NCBI RefSeq assembly: GCF_003628555.1
Contig: NZ_CP021731.1
Location: 4,464,001 to 4,528,000, forward strand
Source: Azoarcus sp. DN11
GTDB taxonomy: Bacteria > Pseudomonadota > Gammaproteobacteria > Burkholderiales > Rhodocyclaceae
Length of the DNA stretch: 64,000 nt
Direction: 5' to 3'
The notes under the pieces are model-generated. The model was not told the DNA's origin. It worked only from the letters and a program-made list of their open reading frames with translations, and did not search any database. How positions within the stretch are numbered: the first letter of the stretch is position 1; each line of letters starts with the position of its first letter. Shown piece by piece: positions 26,502-36,327 of the stretch. Made by a program: the position numbers and the translations under genes.

Positions 26502-27461
26502 ATGCCCTCCGAGTTCGACCTGATTCGTCGCCACTTCACGCGCCCCGCGCGCCACACCGATCTCGCGGTGGGCGACGATGCGGCGCTGCTCGCACCGCGC
26601 CGCGGCATGCAGCTCGCGGTGTCGACCGACATGCTGGTCGCCGGCACGCATTTCTTTGCCGACACCGACCCCGAAGCGCTCGGCTGGAAAACGCTCGCGG
26701 TGAACGTCTCCGATCTCGCCGCGATGGGCGCCGAACCGCGCTGGGCCGTGCTGGCGCTGGCGCTGCCCGCCGCCGACGAAGCCTGGATCGACGCCTTCGC
26801 ACGCGGCTTCTTCGCCTGCGCCGACGCATTCGGCGTTGACCTCGCCGGCGGCGACACCACGCGCGGGCCGCTCACCCTGTGCGTCACGATCTTCGGCGAA
26901 GTCCCGGCCGGCGGCGCGATCACGCGCAGCGGCGCGCGCGCGGGCGACGACCTGTGGATCACCGGCGCCCCCGGACAGGCCGCGCTCGGGCTCGCGCACC
27001 TGCGCAATGAAGTCGCGCTCGGCCCGGATGCCGCACGCGCCTGTCTCGCCGCGCTGCACCGCCCGCAGCCGCGCGTCGCCTTCGGACAGGCCCTGCGCGG
27101 CCTCGCCGGCGCCATGCTCGACGTGTCCGACGGCCTGCTCGGCGACCTCGGCCACATCCTCGAATGTTCCGCCTGCGGCGCGCGCATCGACGTCACTGCC
27201 CTGCCGCTCGCCGCGCTGCATGCGCTGGGCGCCGACGACGCGCTGGCACGCCGTTGCCTGCTGTCGGGCGGCGACGACTACGAGCTCCTGTTCACCGCCC
27301 CCCCGGCACGGCGCGACCGCCTCGCCGCGCTCGCGCAGGAACATGGCCTGCCGCTTTCCCGCATCGGCAGCATCACCGCCAACACGGGCGAGCTGCTGCT
27401 GCGCGAAGCGGACGGGCGCGAACACCCCACGGCCCACCGCGGCTACGACCATTTCGCCTGA
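26502..27461 (+). CDS. thiL: Thiamine-monophosphate kinase
   Basis: Phosphorylates thiamine monophosphate to the active diphosphate. The 319-residue protein begins SEFDLIRRHF, then shows VGDDAALLAP, the metal-binding STDMLVAGTHF and NVSDLAAMGAEPRW, and later LDVSDGLLGDLGHI and LLSGGDDYELLFT, all typical of the PurM-like ThiL fold. It lies 21 bp before pgpA, a frequent bacterial pairing. Confidence 0.95.
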   Translation: MPSEFDLIRRHFTRPARHTDLAVGDDAALLAPRRGMQLAVSTDMLVAGTHFFADTDPEALGWKTLAVNVSDLAAMGAEPRWAVLALALPAADEAWIDAFARGFFACADAFGVDLAGGDTTRGPLTLCVTIFGEVPAGGAITRSGARAGDDLWITGAPGQAALGLAHLRNEVALGPDAARACLAALHRPQPRVAFGQALRGLAGAMLDVSDGLLGDLGHILECSACGARIDVTALPLAALHALGADDALARRCLLSGGDDYELLFTAPPARRDRLAALAQEHGLPLSRIGSITANTGELLLREADGREHPTAHRGYDHFA

Positions 27462-27482
27462 CCTCCGCCTCGAAGGCCATCC

Positions 27483-27962
27483 ATGCGCCCCACCTTCCGT
27501 CTGCTCCTGAGCCACCCCGCCCACTTCATCGCGCTGGGGTTCGGCGCGGGCCTTGCTCCGCGCGCGCCGGGCACCTTCGGCACGCTCGCGGCCTGGCTCC
27601 TCTTCCCGCTGCTGCGCACGCCGATTTCCGACTTCGTTTTCCTCGCGCTGCTCACGAGCTTCTTCGTCGCCGGCATCCTCGCCGCAGACCGCACCGGCCG
27701 TGCCCTCGGCGTGCCCGACCACGGCGCCATCGTGTGGGACGAGATCGTCGCCTTCTGGCTCGTGCTGTTCTTCGCCCCGACGGGCTTCACGTGGCAGGCC
27801 ATCGCCTTCGTGCTGTTCCGCTTCTTCGACATCGTCAAGCCGCAGCCCATCCGCTGGGCCGACCGCCACGTCGGCGGCGGCTTCGGCGTGATGCTGGACG
27901 ACCTCATCGCCGCCGGCTACGCGATCCTCGCGCTCGCGGTCCTCAAACGTTTCCTCGGATGA
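27483..27962 (+). CDS. pgpA: Phosphatidylglycerophosphatase A
   Basis: Membrane phosphatase making phosphatidylglycerol. The 159-residue product has three to four membrane helices and PgpA signatures GFGAGLAPRAPGTFGTL near the N-terminus and DEIVAFWLVLFF and FRFFDIVKPQPI in the middle. Its stop codon overlaps the next start (ATGA at 27959-27962). Confidence 0.94.
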   Translation: MRPTFRLLLSHPAHFIALGFGAGLAPRAPGTFGTLAAWLLFPLLRTPISDFVFLALLTSFFVAGILAADRTGRALGVPDHGAIVWDEIVAFWLVLFFAPTGFTWQAIAFVLFRFFDIVKPQPIRWADRHVGGGFGVMLDDLIAAGYAILALAVLKRFLG

Positions 27963-28447
27963 CCTCCATGCCCGATGACGAACTCGAAGCGCTGTCGCGC
28001 CGGGTCGGCGACTGGCTCGCCGCGCGCGGCGCCACCCTCGCCTGCGCGGAATCCTGCACCGGCGGCTGGGTCGCCCAGATCGTGACCGCCACCGCCGGCA
28101 GCTCCGGCTGGTTCGACTGCGGCTTCGTGACCTATTCCAACGAGGCGAAGCAGGATCTCCTCGGCGTCGCCGCCGCGACCCTCGCCCGCAACGGTGCCGT
28201 CAGCGAGGAGACCGTGCGCGAGATGGTCACCGGCGCCCTCGCGCGCAGCCGCGCCCGCTTCGCGCTCGCCGTCTCGGGCGTCGCGGGCCCCGGCGGCGGC
28301 ACGGCGGCCAAGCCGGTCGGCATGGTGTGTTTCGCCTGGGGAGAACGCGACGGAAAGCTGCGCAGCGAAACCGCCCACTTCGCCGGCGATCGCACCTCGA
28401 TCCGGCGCCAGGCGGTGATCCACGCGCTCGCCGGATTGATGACATAA
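27959..28447 (+). CDS. pncC: Nicotinamide-nucleotide amidohydrolase PncC (CinA C-terminal type)
   Basis: Hydrolyses NMN to nicotinate mononucleotide in pyridine salvage. The 162-residue protein consists only of the CinA C-terminal domain: LACAESCTGGWVAQ with the catalytic Ser, GCGFVTYSNEAKQDLLGV, and SGVAGPGGGTAAKPVG. The ATG at 27959 overlaps the pgpA stop; ATG 27968 is an alternative start three codons later. It is followed by the recA promoter region. Confidence 0.92.
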   Translation: MTSMPDDELEALSRRVGDWLAARGATLACAESCTGGWVAQIVTATAGSSGWFDCGFVTYSNEAKQDLLGVAAATLARNGAVSEETVREMVTGALARSRARFALAVSGVAGPGGGTAAKPVGMVCFAWGERDGKLRSETAHFAGDRTSIRRQAVIHALAGLMT

Positions 28448-28532
28448 TCATTTTCCGACCGTTACACGGGCGACCTGCAACACTCCAGCAATCTCTGTGC
28501 CATAATTCCCCAACGTTTTGAAAGGACAGGAC

Positions 28533-29567
<1,035 letters not shown>

Positions 29568-29581
29568 CGCCGGCCTCGCCC

Positions 29582-30031
29582 ATGGCGGAGACCGGCCTGC
29601 GGGAACGCGCGCTGCGGCACCTCGCGCGGCGGGACCACTCGCGCGCGGAACTCGCCCGCAAGCTCGCCCCGCACGGCTCGGCCGAAGAGATCGGCGACGT
29701 GCTCGACCGCATCACCGAACTCGGCCTGCTCAGCGACGACCGCTTCGCCGAAGCGTGGGTGCGCGGCAAGGCCGCACGCTTCGGCACCTCGCGCCTGCGC
29801 AGCGAGCTCGCGCGGCGCGGCGTGGCGCGCGACACGATCGACGCCGCCATTGCCGCGGAGTCGGGCGAGGACGACACCGAGCGTGCGCGGGCCGTGTGGC
29901 GCGGCAAGTTCGGCGCGCCGCCCGGCGATGCGCGCGAATGGGCGCGGCAGGCGCGCTTCCTGCAAAGCCGCGGCTTCGGCACCGACGTGATCCGCAAGAT
30001 ATTGAAAGAGAATCCCGATGAATCTGCTTAA
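29582..30031 (+). CDS. recX: Regulatory protein RecX
   Basis: Modulates RecA filament activity. The 149-residue protein shows the three-helix RecX repeats: [37 protein letters not shown] and [18 protein letters not shown]. The ATG at 29582 follows recA by 14 bp. The last 14 bp overlap lptB. Confidence 0.92.
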   Translation: MAETGLRERALRHLARRDHSRAELARKLAPHGSAEEIGDVLDRITELGLLSDDRFAEAWVRGKAARFGTSRLRSELARRGVARDTIDAAIAAESGEDDTERARAVWRGKFGAPPGDAREWARQARFLQSRGFGTDVIRKILKENPDESA

Positions 30032-30740
30032 GGTCGCCGGACTGCAGAAGCGCTACAAGGCACGCACCGTCGTGCACGACGTCGGCTTCGAGGTCGGCAG
30101 CGGCGAAGTCGTCGGCCTGCTCGGGCCGAATGGCGCCGGCAAGACCACCTGTTTCTACATGATCGTCGGGCTGGTGCGCGCCGACGGCGGCGACATCCGC
30201 CTGGACGACGCCGAGCTCACGCACCTGCCCGTGCATTCGCGCGCGCGCCTCGGCCTCTCGTACCTGCCGCAGGAAATGAGCGTCTTCCGCAAGCTCACCG
30301 TCGCCGAGAACATCCGCGCCGTGCTGGAGCTGCAGGGCCTCGGCCGCGACCGCATCGACGAGCGCCTCGAAGAGCTGCTCGATGAGCTCGGCATCGCCCA
30401 CCTGCGCGACAACACCGCCGTCTCGCTGTCCGGCGGCGAGCGCCGCCGCTGCGAGATCGCCCGCGCGCTCGCGACCGACCCGCGCCTGATCCTGCTCGAC
30501 GAGCCTTTCGCGGGCGTCGACCCGATCGCCGTGCTCGACATCCAGAAGATCATCCGCTTCCTGCGCGACCGCGGCATCGGCGTGCTGATCACCGACCACA
30601 ACGTGCGCGAGACGCTCGGCATCTGCAACCGCGCCTACATCATCAGCGAAGGGCGCGTGCTCGCGAGCGGGCGCCCGGACGACATCGTCGCCAACGAACA
30701 GGTTCGCCGCGTCTATCTCGGCGAGCATTTCCGTCTCTGA
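30018..30740 (+). CDS. lptB: LPS export ABC ATPase LptB
   Basis: ATPase that powers lipopolysaccharide extraction from the inner membrane with LptF, LptG and LptC. The 240-residue protein has Walker [10 protein letters not shown], the LptB segment [17 protein letters not shown], signature LSGGERRR, Walker [14 protein letters not shown] and the switch His in ITDHNVRET. It overlaps recX and precedes rpoN as usual, but lptC and lptA, which normally lie just upstream, are absent from this window. Confidence 0.95.
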   Translation: MNLLKVAGLQKRYKARTVVHDVGFEVGSGEVVGLLGPNGAGKTTCFYMIVGLVRADGGDIRLDDAELTHLPVHSRARLGLSYLPQEMSVFRKLTVAENIRAVLELQGLGRDRIDERLEELLDELGIAHLRDNTAVSLSGGERRRCEIARALATDPRLILLDEPFAGVDPIAVLDIQKIIRFLRDRGIGVLITDHNVRETLGICNRAYIISEGRVLASGRPDDIVANEQVRRVYLGEHFRL

Positions 30741-30757
30741 GCCACCGAAGCAGCGCC

Positions 30758-32200
30758 ATGAAACCGTCCCTCCAGCTCAAGATCTCCCAGCACCTCACGC
30801 TGACGCCGCAGCTGCAGCAGTCGATCAAGCTGCTGCAGCTGTCCACGCTGGAGCTGAACCAGGAGCTGGAACGCTTTCTCCTCGAAAACCCCATGCTCGA
30901 ACGCGAGGACGGCGACGGCAGCGACTTTTCGCCCGGCGCAGCGCAGGCCCCGAGCGGCACCACCGATTCCGGCAGCCAGTCAGAAACCCCTGCCGCCAGC
31001 GAGGAGCCCCAGGGCGAGAGCGAACCGGCCAACTTCGACGAGGCCGGCGAGTGGTCGAGCGCGAGCAGCGGTTCGTCGAACCGCGACGACGACGATACCG
31101 ACTTCCAGGAGCTGCAGGCCGCCGGCACCAGCCTGCGCGACCACCTCGACCAGCAGGTGAGCCTGTCGCCGCTCTCCGATCGCGACCGCGCCCTCGTGCG
31201 CTTCCTCATCGAGGCGCTCGACGAGGACGGCTACCTCAACCAGTCGCTCGAGGAACTGCTGCCGCTGCTGCCGCCGGAACTCGAGTACGACCTCGACGAC
31301 CTCACGATCGCGCTGCGCCACGTGCAGCACCTCGACCCGGCCGGCATCGGCGCGCGCAATCCGCAGGAATGCCTGAGCCTGCAGCTGCGCGCGATGCTCC
31401 CGGGGGCGACGCGCGACCTCGCGCTCAGGATCGTCGACGAATACCTCGACCTGCTCGCCGAGCGCAATTTCGTGCGCATCAAGCGCGCCACCGGCTGCGA
31501 CGACGACGCGCTGCGCGCCGCGCACGCGCTGATCTGCGGCCTCGACCCGCACCCGGGCTCGCAGCACTCGGTGCAGGAGACGCGCTACATCCTGCCGGAT
31601 GTCATCGTGCGCAAGCTGCGCGGCCGCTGGACGGTGTCGCTCAACCCCGAGGCGATGCCCAAGCTGCGCATCAATTCGCTCTATGCCAGCATCCTGCAGC
31701 AGAACCGCGGATCGGGTGGCGCGCTTACCAGCCAGCTGCAGGAGGCGCGCTGGCTGATCAAGAACGTGCAGCAGCGTTTCGACACGATCCTGCGGGTTTC
31801 GCAGGCCATCGTTGACCAGCAGCGACAGTTCTTCGATTATGGCGATGTGGCAATGCGACCTTTGACGTTGAGGGAGATCGCGGACCAGCTCGAGCTGCAC
31901 GAATCGACGGTCTCGCGAGTCACAACGCAGAAGTTCATGGCCACACCGCGTGGCGTATTCGAGTTGAAGTACTTTTTCGGCAGTCACGTTGCCACCGACA
32001 CCGGTGGGGCGGCTTCCTCCACGGCGATTCGCGCACTGATTCGCCAGCTGGTGGAGGCCGAAGACAGGAAAAAGCCCCTGTCCGACGCGAAAATTGCCGA
32101 ATTGCTCGGTCAACAGGGTATCGTGGTAGCGCGGCGGACGATTGCCAAGTATCGCGAGTCCCTGAATATTCCGCCGGTCAGCCTGCGCAAGACGATCTGA
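30758..32200 (+). CDS. rpoN: RNA polymerase sigma-54 factor
   Basis: Alternative sigma factor requiring AAA+ activators. The 480-residue protein has the Gln-rich region I (QHLTLTPQLQQSIKLLQLS), an acidic region II (about 50-125), the core-binding region, and the HTH plus RpoN box ARRTIAKYRESLNIPP near the C-terminus. Genes hpf, ptsN and hprK follow as in many Proteobacteria. Confidence 0.97.
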   Translation: MKPSLQLKISQHLTLTPQLQQSIKLLQLSTLELNQELERFLLENPMLEREDGDGSDFSPGAAQAPSGTTDSGSQSETPAASEEPQGESEPANFDEAGEWSSASSGSSNRDDDDTDFQELQAAGTSLRDHLDQQVSLSPLSDRDRALVRFLIEALDEDGYLNQSLEELLPLLPPELEYDLDDLTIALRHVQHLDPAGIGARNPQECLSLQLRAMLPGATRDLALRIVDEYLDLLAERNFVRIKRATGCDDDALRAAHALICGLDPHPGSQHSVQETRYILPDVIVRKLRGRWTVSLNPEAMPKLRINSLYASILQQNRGSGGALTSQLQEARWLIKNVQQRFDTILRVSQAIVDQQRQFFDYGDVAMRPLTLREIADQLELHESTVSRVTTQKFMATPRGVFELKYFFGSHVATDTGGAASSTAIRALIRQLVEAEDRKKPLSDAKIAELLGQQGIVVARRTIAKYRESLNIPPVSLRKTI

Positions 32201-32217
32201 CAATACGAGGAAACATC

Positions 32218-32544
32218 ATGAATCTCACCATCACCGGACATCACGTCGAAGTCACTCCCGCGATCCGCGAGTACGTGAACACCAAGCTTGACCGCGTCAT
32301 CCGCCACTTCGACAACGTGACCAGCGTCAGCGTGATCCTGTCGGTGGATAAACTGCGGCAGAAGGCCGAAGTGACCCTGCATGTGCGCGGCAAGGACATC
32401 TACGTCGAGAGCGACGACGCGGACATGTATGCCGCGATCGACAGCATGGTCGACAAGCTCGACCGCCAGGTCCTCAAGTACAAGGACAAGAACTACGATC
32501 ACGGCCACGACACGCTGAAGCATCAGCAGCCGACCGAACTGTGA
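32218..32544 (+). CDS. hpf: Ribosome hibernation promoting factor
   Basis: Short HPF/RaiA-type protein of 108 residues that binds 30S subunits in stationary phase and supports 100S dimer formation. It shows the family start MNLTITGHHVEVTPAIREYV and VDKLRQKAEVTLHVRGKD, then SDDADMYAAIDSMVDKLDRQ. An ACGAGGAAA site precedes the ATG. It is the short form, lacking the C-terminal dimerisation domain of long HPF. Confidence 0.95.
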   Translation: MNLTITGHHVEVTPAIREYVNTKLDRVIRHFDNVTSVSVILSVDKLRQKAEVTLHVRGKDIYVESDDADMYAAIDSMVDKLDRQVLKYKDKNYDHGHDTLKHQQPTEL

Positions 32545-32680
32545 TCGTTTAACTCGCACCGGGGGTCCGGGGTGTGTTTATAATTCGCGCGTTTTCAACC
32601 CGCGCCTGCCGCACACCCCGAGCCTCCTCCCGCACCATCCCGGCAGCGGCAAGGGCCCTGTCGCGCAGGTGGTGATCCGC

Positions 32681-33166
32681 ATGAGCCTCATCGCCGAACT
32701 CCTGCCCCCCTCGAACGTGGTCATCGACCTGGACGCGAGCAGCAAGAAACGCGTCTTCGAACAAGCCGGACTCCTGTTCGAAAACAATCAGGGCGTCGCC
32801 CGCAGCGTCGTCTTCGACAGCCTGTTCTCGCGCGAGCGCCTCGGCTCGACCGGACTGGGCCAGGGCATCGCGATTCCCCACGGCCGCATCAAGGGCCTGA
32901 AGGACGCCGCCGGCGCCTTCCTGCGCCTGTCGGCACCGGTGCAGTTCGACGCGCCCGACGGTCGCCCCGTCACCATGCTGTTCGTGCTGCTGGTGCCCGA
33001 ACAGGCCAACGAGACCCACCTGCAGCTGCTGTCGGAGCTCGCGCAGATGTTCAGCGACCGCGACTTCCGCGATCAGCTGCAGAGCGCACCCGACGCCGCG
33101 ACCATCCACTCGCTGTTCGCCTCCTGGGGCCCGCATGCGGCAGACCAGCGTCGCGCGGCTGTATGA
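32681..33166 (+). CDS. ptsN: Nitrogen PTS EIIA component PtsN
   Basis: Regulatory phosphotransferase protein of the PTS-Ntr pathway. The 161-residue protein has the phosphorylated His in GIAIPHGRI, and RERLGSTGLG and LQLLSELAQMFSDRDFRDQL typical of IIA-Ntr. ATG 32681 is the first codon giving family-like sequence (MSLIAELLPPSNV). A TATAAT lies at 32579-32584 upstream without a clear -35 box. It overlaps hprK by 32 bp. Confidence 0.94.
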   Translation: MSLIAELLPPSNVVIDLDASSKKRVFEQAGLLFENNQGVARSVVFDSLFSRERLGSTGLGQGIAIPHGRIKGLKDAAGAFLRLSAPVQFDAPDGRPVTMLFVLLVPEQANETHLQLLSELAQMFSDRDFRDQLQSAPDAATIHSLFASWGPHAADQRRAAV

Positions 33167-34076
33167 CCTGCACCGGGAACAGCTGGAGCTGACCCACGTC
33201 AGCGGCCGGCTCGACCGCGTCATTTCGGTCAACGAAGAACGCATCTGGCCGGCCGACCTCGTCGGCCACCTCAACCTGATCCACCCGACGCGCATCCAGA
33301 TCCTGGGTGCCGCCGAACTCGCGTGGGCCGGCCGCCACTCGAGCGACAAGGTTGCCCACCACCTCACCGAGATCATCGGCGCGCGTCCCCCGGCCATCAT
33401 CGTCGCCGACGGCTGCGCGATCCCCGAGCTGCTGCGCGGCATCTGCGAATACGCCGACGTCGCGCTGATCACGACGCCACAGCCGTCGGCGAGCGTGATC
33501 GACCAGTTGCGCCTTTACATGTCGCGCGAACTGGCCGAGAAGGTGTCCCTGCACGGTGTGTTCATGGACGTGCTGGGCATCGGCGTGTTCATCACCGGCA
33601 GCTCCGGCGCCGGCAAATCCGAACTCGCGCTGGAGCTGATCTCGCGCGGCCACGGCCTCGTCGCCGACGACATCGTCGAGTTCTCGCGCATCGCCCCGAC
33701 CGTGCTCGAAGGGCGCTGCCCGGAGATGCTCAAGGATTTCATCGAGGTGCGCGGCCTGGGTATCCTCAACATCCGCACGATCTTCGGCGAGACCGCGTGC
33801 CGGCGGAAGATGCGCCTGCGCCTGATCGTGCATCTCGAGCGCCGCCTGCCCGGCCAGTCCGACCCCTCGCGCCTGCCGGTGCACCGCGAGACGCAGGGCA
33901 TCCTCGGGGTGCAGGTGATCCGCACGACCCTGCCGGTCGCCGCCGGACGCAACATCGCGGTGCTGCTCGAGGCCGCCGTGCGCTCGACCATTCTGCAGCT
34001 GCGCGGCATCGACTCGACGCAGGAATTCATCGACCGCCAGCAGCGCCTGCTCGACGCCGACGGCGAAACCCTCTGA
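33135..34076 (+). CDS. hprK: HPr kinase/phosphorylase
   Basis: Phosphorylates and dephosphorylates HPr at a serine. The 313-residue protein has an N-terminal domain, then Walker A GSSGAGKS, the catalytic loop GLVADDIVEFSR and the HprK signature VRGLGILNIRTIFGE. In Proteobacteria it works with the Ntr PTS rather than sugar uptake. The gene that usually follows, rapZ, is not here; ilvA comes next. Confidence 0.95.
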   Translation: MRQTSVARLYDLHREQLELTHVSGRLDRVISVNEERIWPADLVGHLNLIHPTRIQILGAAELAWAGRHSSDKVAHHLTEIIGARPPAIIVADGCAIPELLRGICEYADVALITTPQPSASVIDQLRLYMSRELAEKVSLHGVFMDVLGIGVFITGSSGAGKSELALELISRGHGLVADDIVEFSRIAPTVLEGRCPEMLKDFIEVRGLGILNIRTIFGETACRRKMRLRLIVHLERRLPGQSDPSRLPVHRETQGILGVQVIRTTLPVAAGRNIAVLLEAAVRSTILQLRGIDSTQEFIDRQQRLLDADGETL

Positions 34077-34171
34077 TCGCCGGAAGGCCCTGCGCCGGCA
34101 GGGCTCTTGCCGCACTGCCGCATCGGCTGATACGCTCAAGGTCTTTGCGCCTCCCCGCAAAGGCTCCCCCC

Positions 34172-35692
34172 ATGACTGCCGCAACACCGGATTACCTGGA
34201 GAAGATCCTCAATGCCCGCGTCTACGACGTGGCCGAGGAAACCCCGCTCGATCTCGCCACGAACCTCTCGGAGCGCGTGCATAACCGCATCTACCTGAAG
34301 CGCGAGGACATGCAGCCGGTGTTCAGCTTCAAGCTGCGCGGCGCGTACAACAAGATGGCACGCCTGCCGCCGCAGGCCCTCAAGCGCGGCGTGATCTGCG
34401 CCTCGGCCGGCAACCACGCCCAGGGGGTCGCGCTGTCGGCGCAGAAGATGGGCGTGCGCGCGGTGATCGTGATGCCGACCTCGACGCCGCAGATCAAGAT
34501 CGACGCGGTCAAGGCGCGCGGCGGCGAGGTGGTGCTCGCGGGCGACTCGTATTCCGACGCCTACGCCCACGCGGTCGAGCTCGAGAAGGCCGAGAAGCTG
34601 ACCTTCGTCCATCCCTACGACGACCCCGACGTGATCGCCGGCCAGGGCACGATCGGCATGGAGATCCTGCGCGCGCACCCGGATCCGATCCACGCGGTGT
34701 TCTGCGCCGTCGGCGGCGGCGGCCTGATCGCCGGTGTCGCGGCCTACATCAAGCGCCTGCGCCCGGAAACGAAGATCGTCGGCGTCGAGACCGTGGACGC
34801 CGACGCGATGACCCGCTCGCTCGCCGAGGGCCGGCGCGTCGCGCTCGACCAGGTCGGGCTGTTCGCCGACGGCACCGCGGTGAAGCAGGTCGGCGAGGAG
34901 ACCTTCCGCCTGTGCCAGCAGTACGTCGACGAGATGATCCTGGTCGACAACGACGCGATCTGCGCGGCGCTCAAGGACGTGTTCGAGGACACGCGCTCGA
35001 TCCTCGAGCCCTCGGGCGCCCTCGCGGTGGCCGGCGCGAAGGAGTACGCCAAGCGCCACAACCTGCACGGCAGGAGCCTCGTCGCGGTCGCCTCCGGCGC
35101 GAACATGAACTTCGACCGCCTGCGCTTCGTCGCCGAGCGCGCCGAGGTCGGCGAGCAGCGCGAGGCCGTGTTCGCGGTGACGATCCCGGAACGCCCGGGC
35201 TCCTTCCGCAAGTTCTGCAGCCTGGTCGGCAACCGCCACATCACCGAGTTCAACTACCGCTACGCCAACTCGCAGCAGGCGCACATCTTCGTCGGCGTCG
35301 CGGTGCATAACCGCGCGGAGGCGGCGCGCGTGGTCGAGATGCTGGAGCGCCACGAGCTGCCCGCGGTGGATCTCACCGACGACGAGATGGCGAAGAGCCA
35401 CATCCGCTACATGGTCGGCGGGCGCGCGCCGCACGTGAACAACGAGCTGGTGTACCGCTTCGAATTTCCCGAGCGCCCCGGCGCGCTGATGAATTTCCTC
35501 ACCAGCCTGCATTCGGACTGGAACATCAGCCTGTTCCACTACCGCAACCACGGCTCGGATTCCGGCCGCGTCCTGGTCGGCATGCAGGTGCCGCCCGAGG
35601 ACAAGGGCGCCTTCCAGGGCTTCCTCGACCGCCTCGGCTACGACTACGCCGACGAGTCGGCCAACCCGGCCTACCGCATGTTCCTCGGCTGA
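34172..35692 (+). CDS. ilvA: Threonine ammonia-lyase, biosynthetic
   Basis: PLP enzyme converting threonine to 2-oxobutanoate for isoleucine synthesis. The 506-residue protein has the PLP lysine in FSFKLRGAYNKM, SAGNHAQGVA, and the Gly-rich phosphate loop VGGGGLIAGV. Two C-terminal ACT-like regulatory domains (about 330-410 and 425-505, each beginning with an F-x-x-PERPG-type segment) bind isoleucine or valine. Its end overlaps the convergent gene on the other strand by 22 bp. Confidence 0.97.
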   Translation: MTAATPDYLEKILNARVYDVAEETPLDLATNLSERVHNRIYLKREDMQPVFSFKLRGAYNKMARLPPQALKRGVICASAGNHAQGVALSAQKMGVRAVIVMPTSTPQIKIDAVKARGGEVVLAGDSYSDAYAHAVELEKAEKLTFVHPYDDPDVIAGQGTIGMEILRAHPDPIHAVFCAVGGGGLIAGVAAYIKRLRPETKIVGVETVDADAMTRSLAEGRRVALDQVGLFADGTAVKQVGEETFRLCQQYVDEMILVDNDAICAALKDVFEDTRSILEPSGALAVAGAKEYAKRHNLHGRSLVAVASGANMNFDRLRFVAERAEVGEQREAVFAVTIPERPGSFRKFCSLVGNRHITEFNYRYANSQQAHIFVGVAVHNRAEAARVVEMLERHELPAVDLTDDEMAKSHIRYMVGGRAPHVNNELVYRFEFPERPGALMNFLTSLHSDWNISLFHYRNHGSDSGRVLVGMQVPPEDKGAFQGFLDRLGYDYADESANPAYRMFLG

Positions 35693-36288
35693 GCGGCGAA
35701 GGCGCCGGCCTCGGTGACGATCCAGTCCATCGGGCGATCATGCGGCTGGGGCCAGACATCGTCGACACGGGCGAACTCGAAGCCCAGGCCCACCGCGACG
35801 GGATTCATCACCGCCAGCGTGCGGTCGAAGTATCCGCCGCCGTAGCCGACCCGGTAGCCGGCGGCATCGAAGGCATTGCACGGCACGAGAATCACGTCGG
35901 GCACGATCGGCGCGCCTGCCGCGGGATGCGGAATGCCGTGCCGGTCGAGCGGCATCGGCATGCCCGGCACCCAGCGGCGGAACACCATCGGGCCGGCCTG
36001 GTGCGGCACGACGGGCAGCACGGCGACGCGCGACGCATCGGCGGCCAGCCAGTGCGCGACCCACGCGCGCAGGTCGGGTTCGCCGCGGTAGGGCCAGCAG
36101 AAGCCCAGCGTCGTCGGTGCGAGGCGCGCGACGAGTCCGGAGAGATGCGCTTCGAAGTGGCGCATCAGCGCCGTGCGGTGCGTCGCCGTGAGCGCCTGGC
36201 GCGCGGCGATGGTGCGGGCGCGCAGCGCGCGGCGCTGCCCGGCGGGGTCGATGTCGGGGGCGGATTCGGGTGCGTGGGCGGGATTCAC
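35671..36288 (-). CDS. fau: 5-formyltetrahydrofolate cyclo-ligase
   Basis: Converts 5-formyl-THF to 5,10-methenyl-THF. The 205-residue protein shows ALRARTIAARQAL near the N-terminus, the substrate region RRWVPGMPMPLDRHGIPHP, and the family motif GYRVGYGGGYFDRTL, then PHDRPMDWIVTEAG. The start is taken as GTG 36288, as no ATG occurs before the first helix; the frame is open far upstream opposite slt, which is an artefact. Tail-to-tail with ilvA. Confidence 0.88.
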   Translation of the reverse strand: MNPAHAPESAPDIDPAGQRRALRARTIAARQALTATHRTALMRHFEAHLSGLVARLAPTTLGFCWPYRGEPDLRAWVAHWLAADASRVAVLPVVPHQAGPMVFRRWVPGMPMPLDRHGIPHPAAGAPIVPDVILVPCNAFDAAGYRVGYGGGYFDRTLAVMNPVAVGLGFEFARVDDVWPQPHDRPMDWIVTEAGAFAAQPRNMR

Positions 36289-36327
36289 TGTGGTATGGTC
36301 GGGTAGATTGAAAGGGGATGTTAAGGG

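Noticed and set aside
28448..28532. LexA box upstream of recA
   Set aside because: CTGTGCCATAATTCCC lacks the second half-site, so no SOS operator can be claimed.
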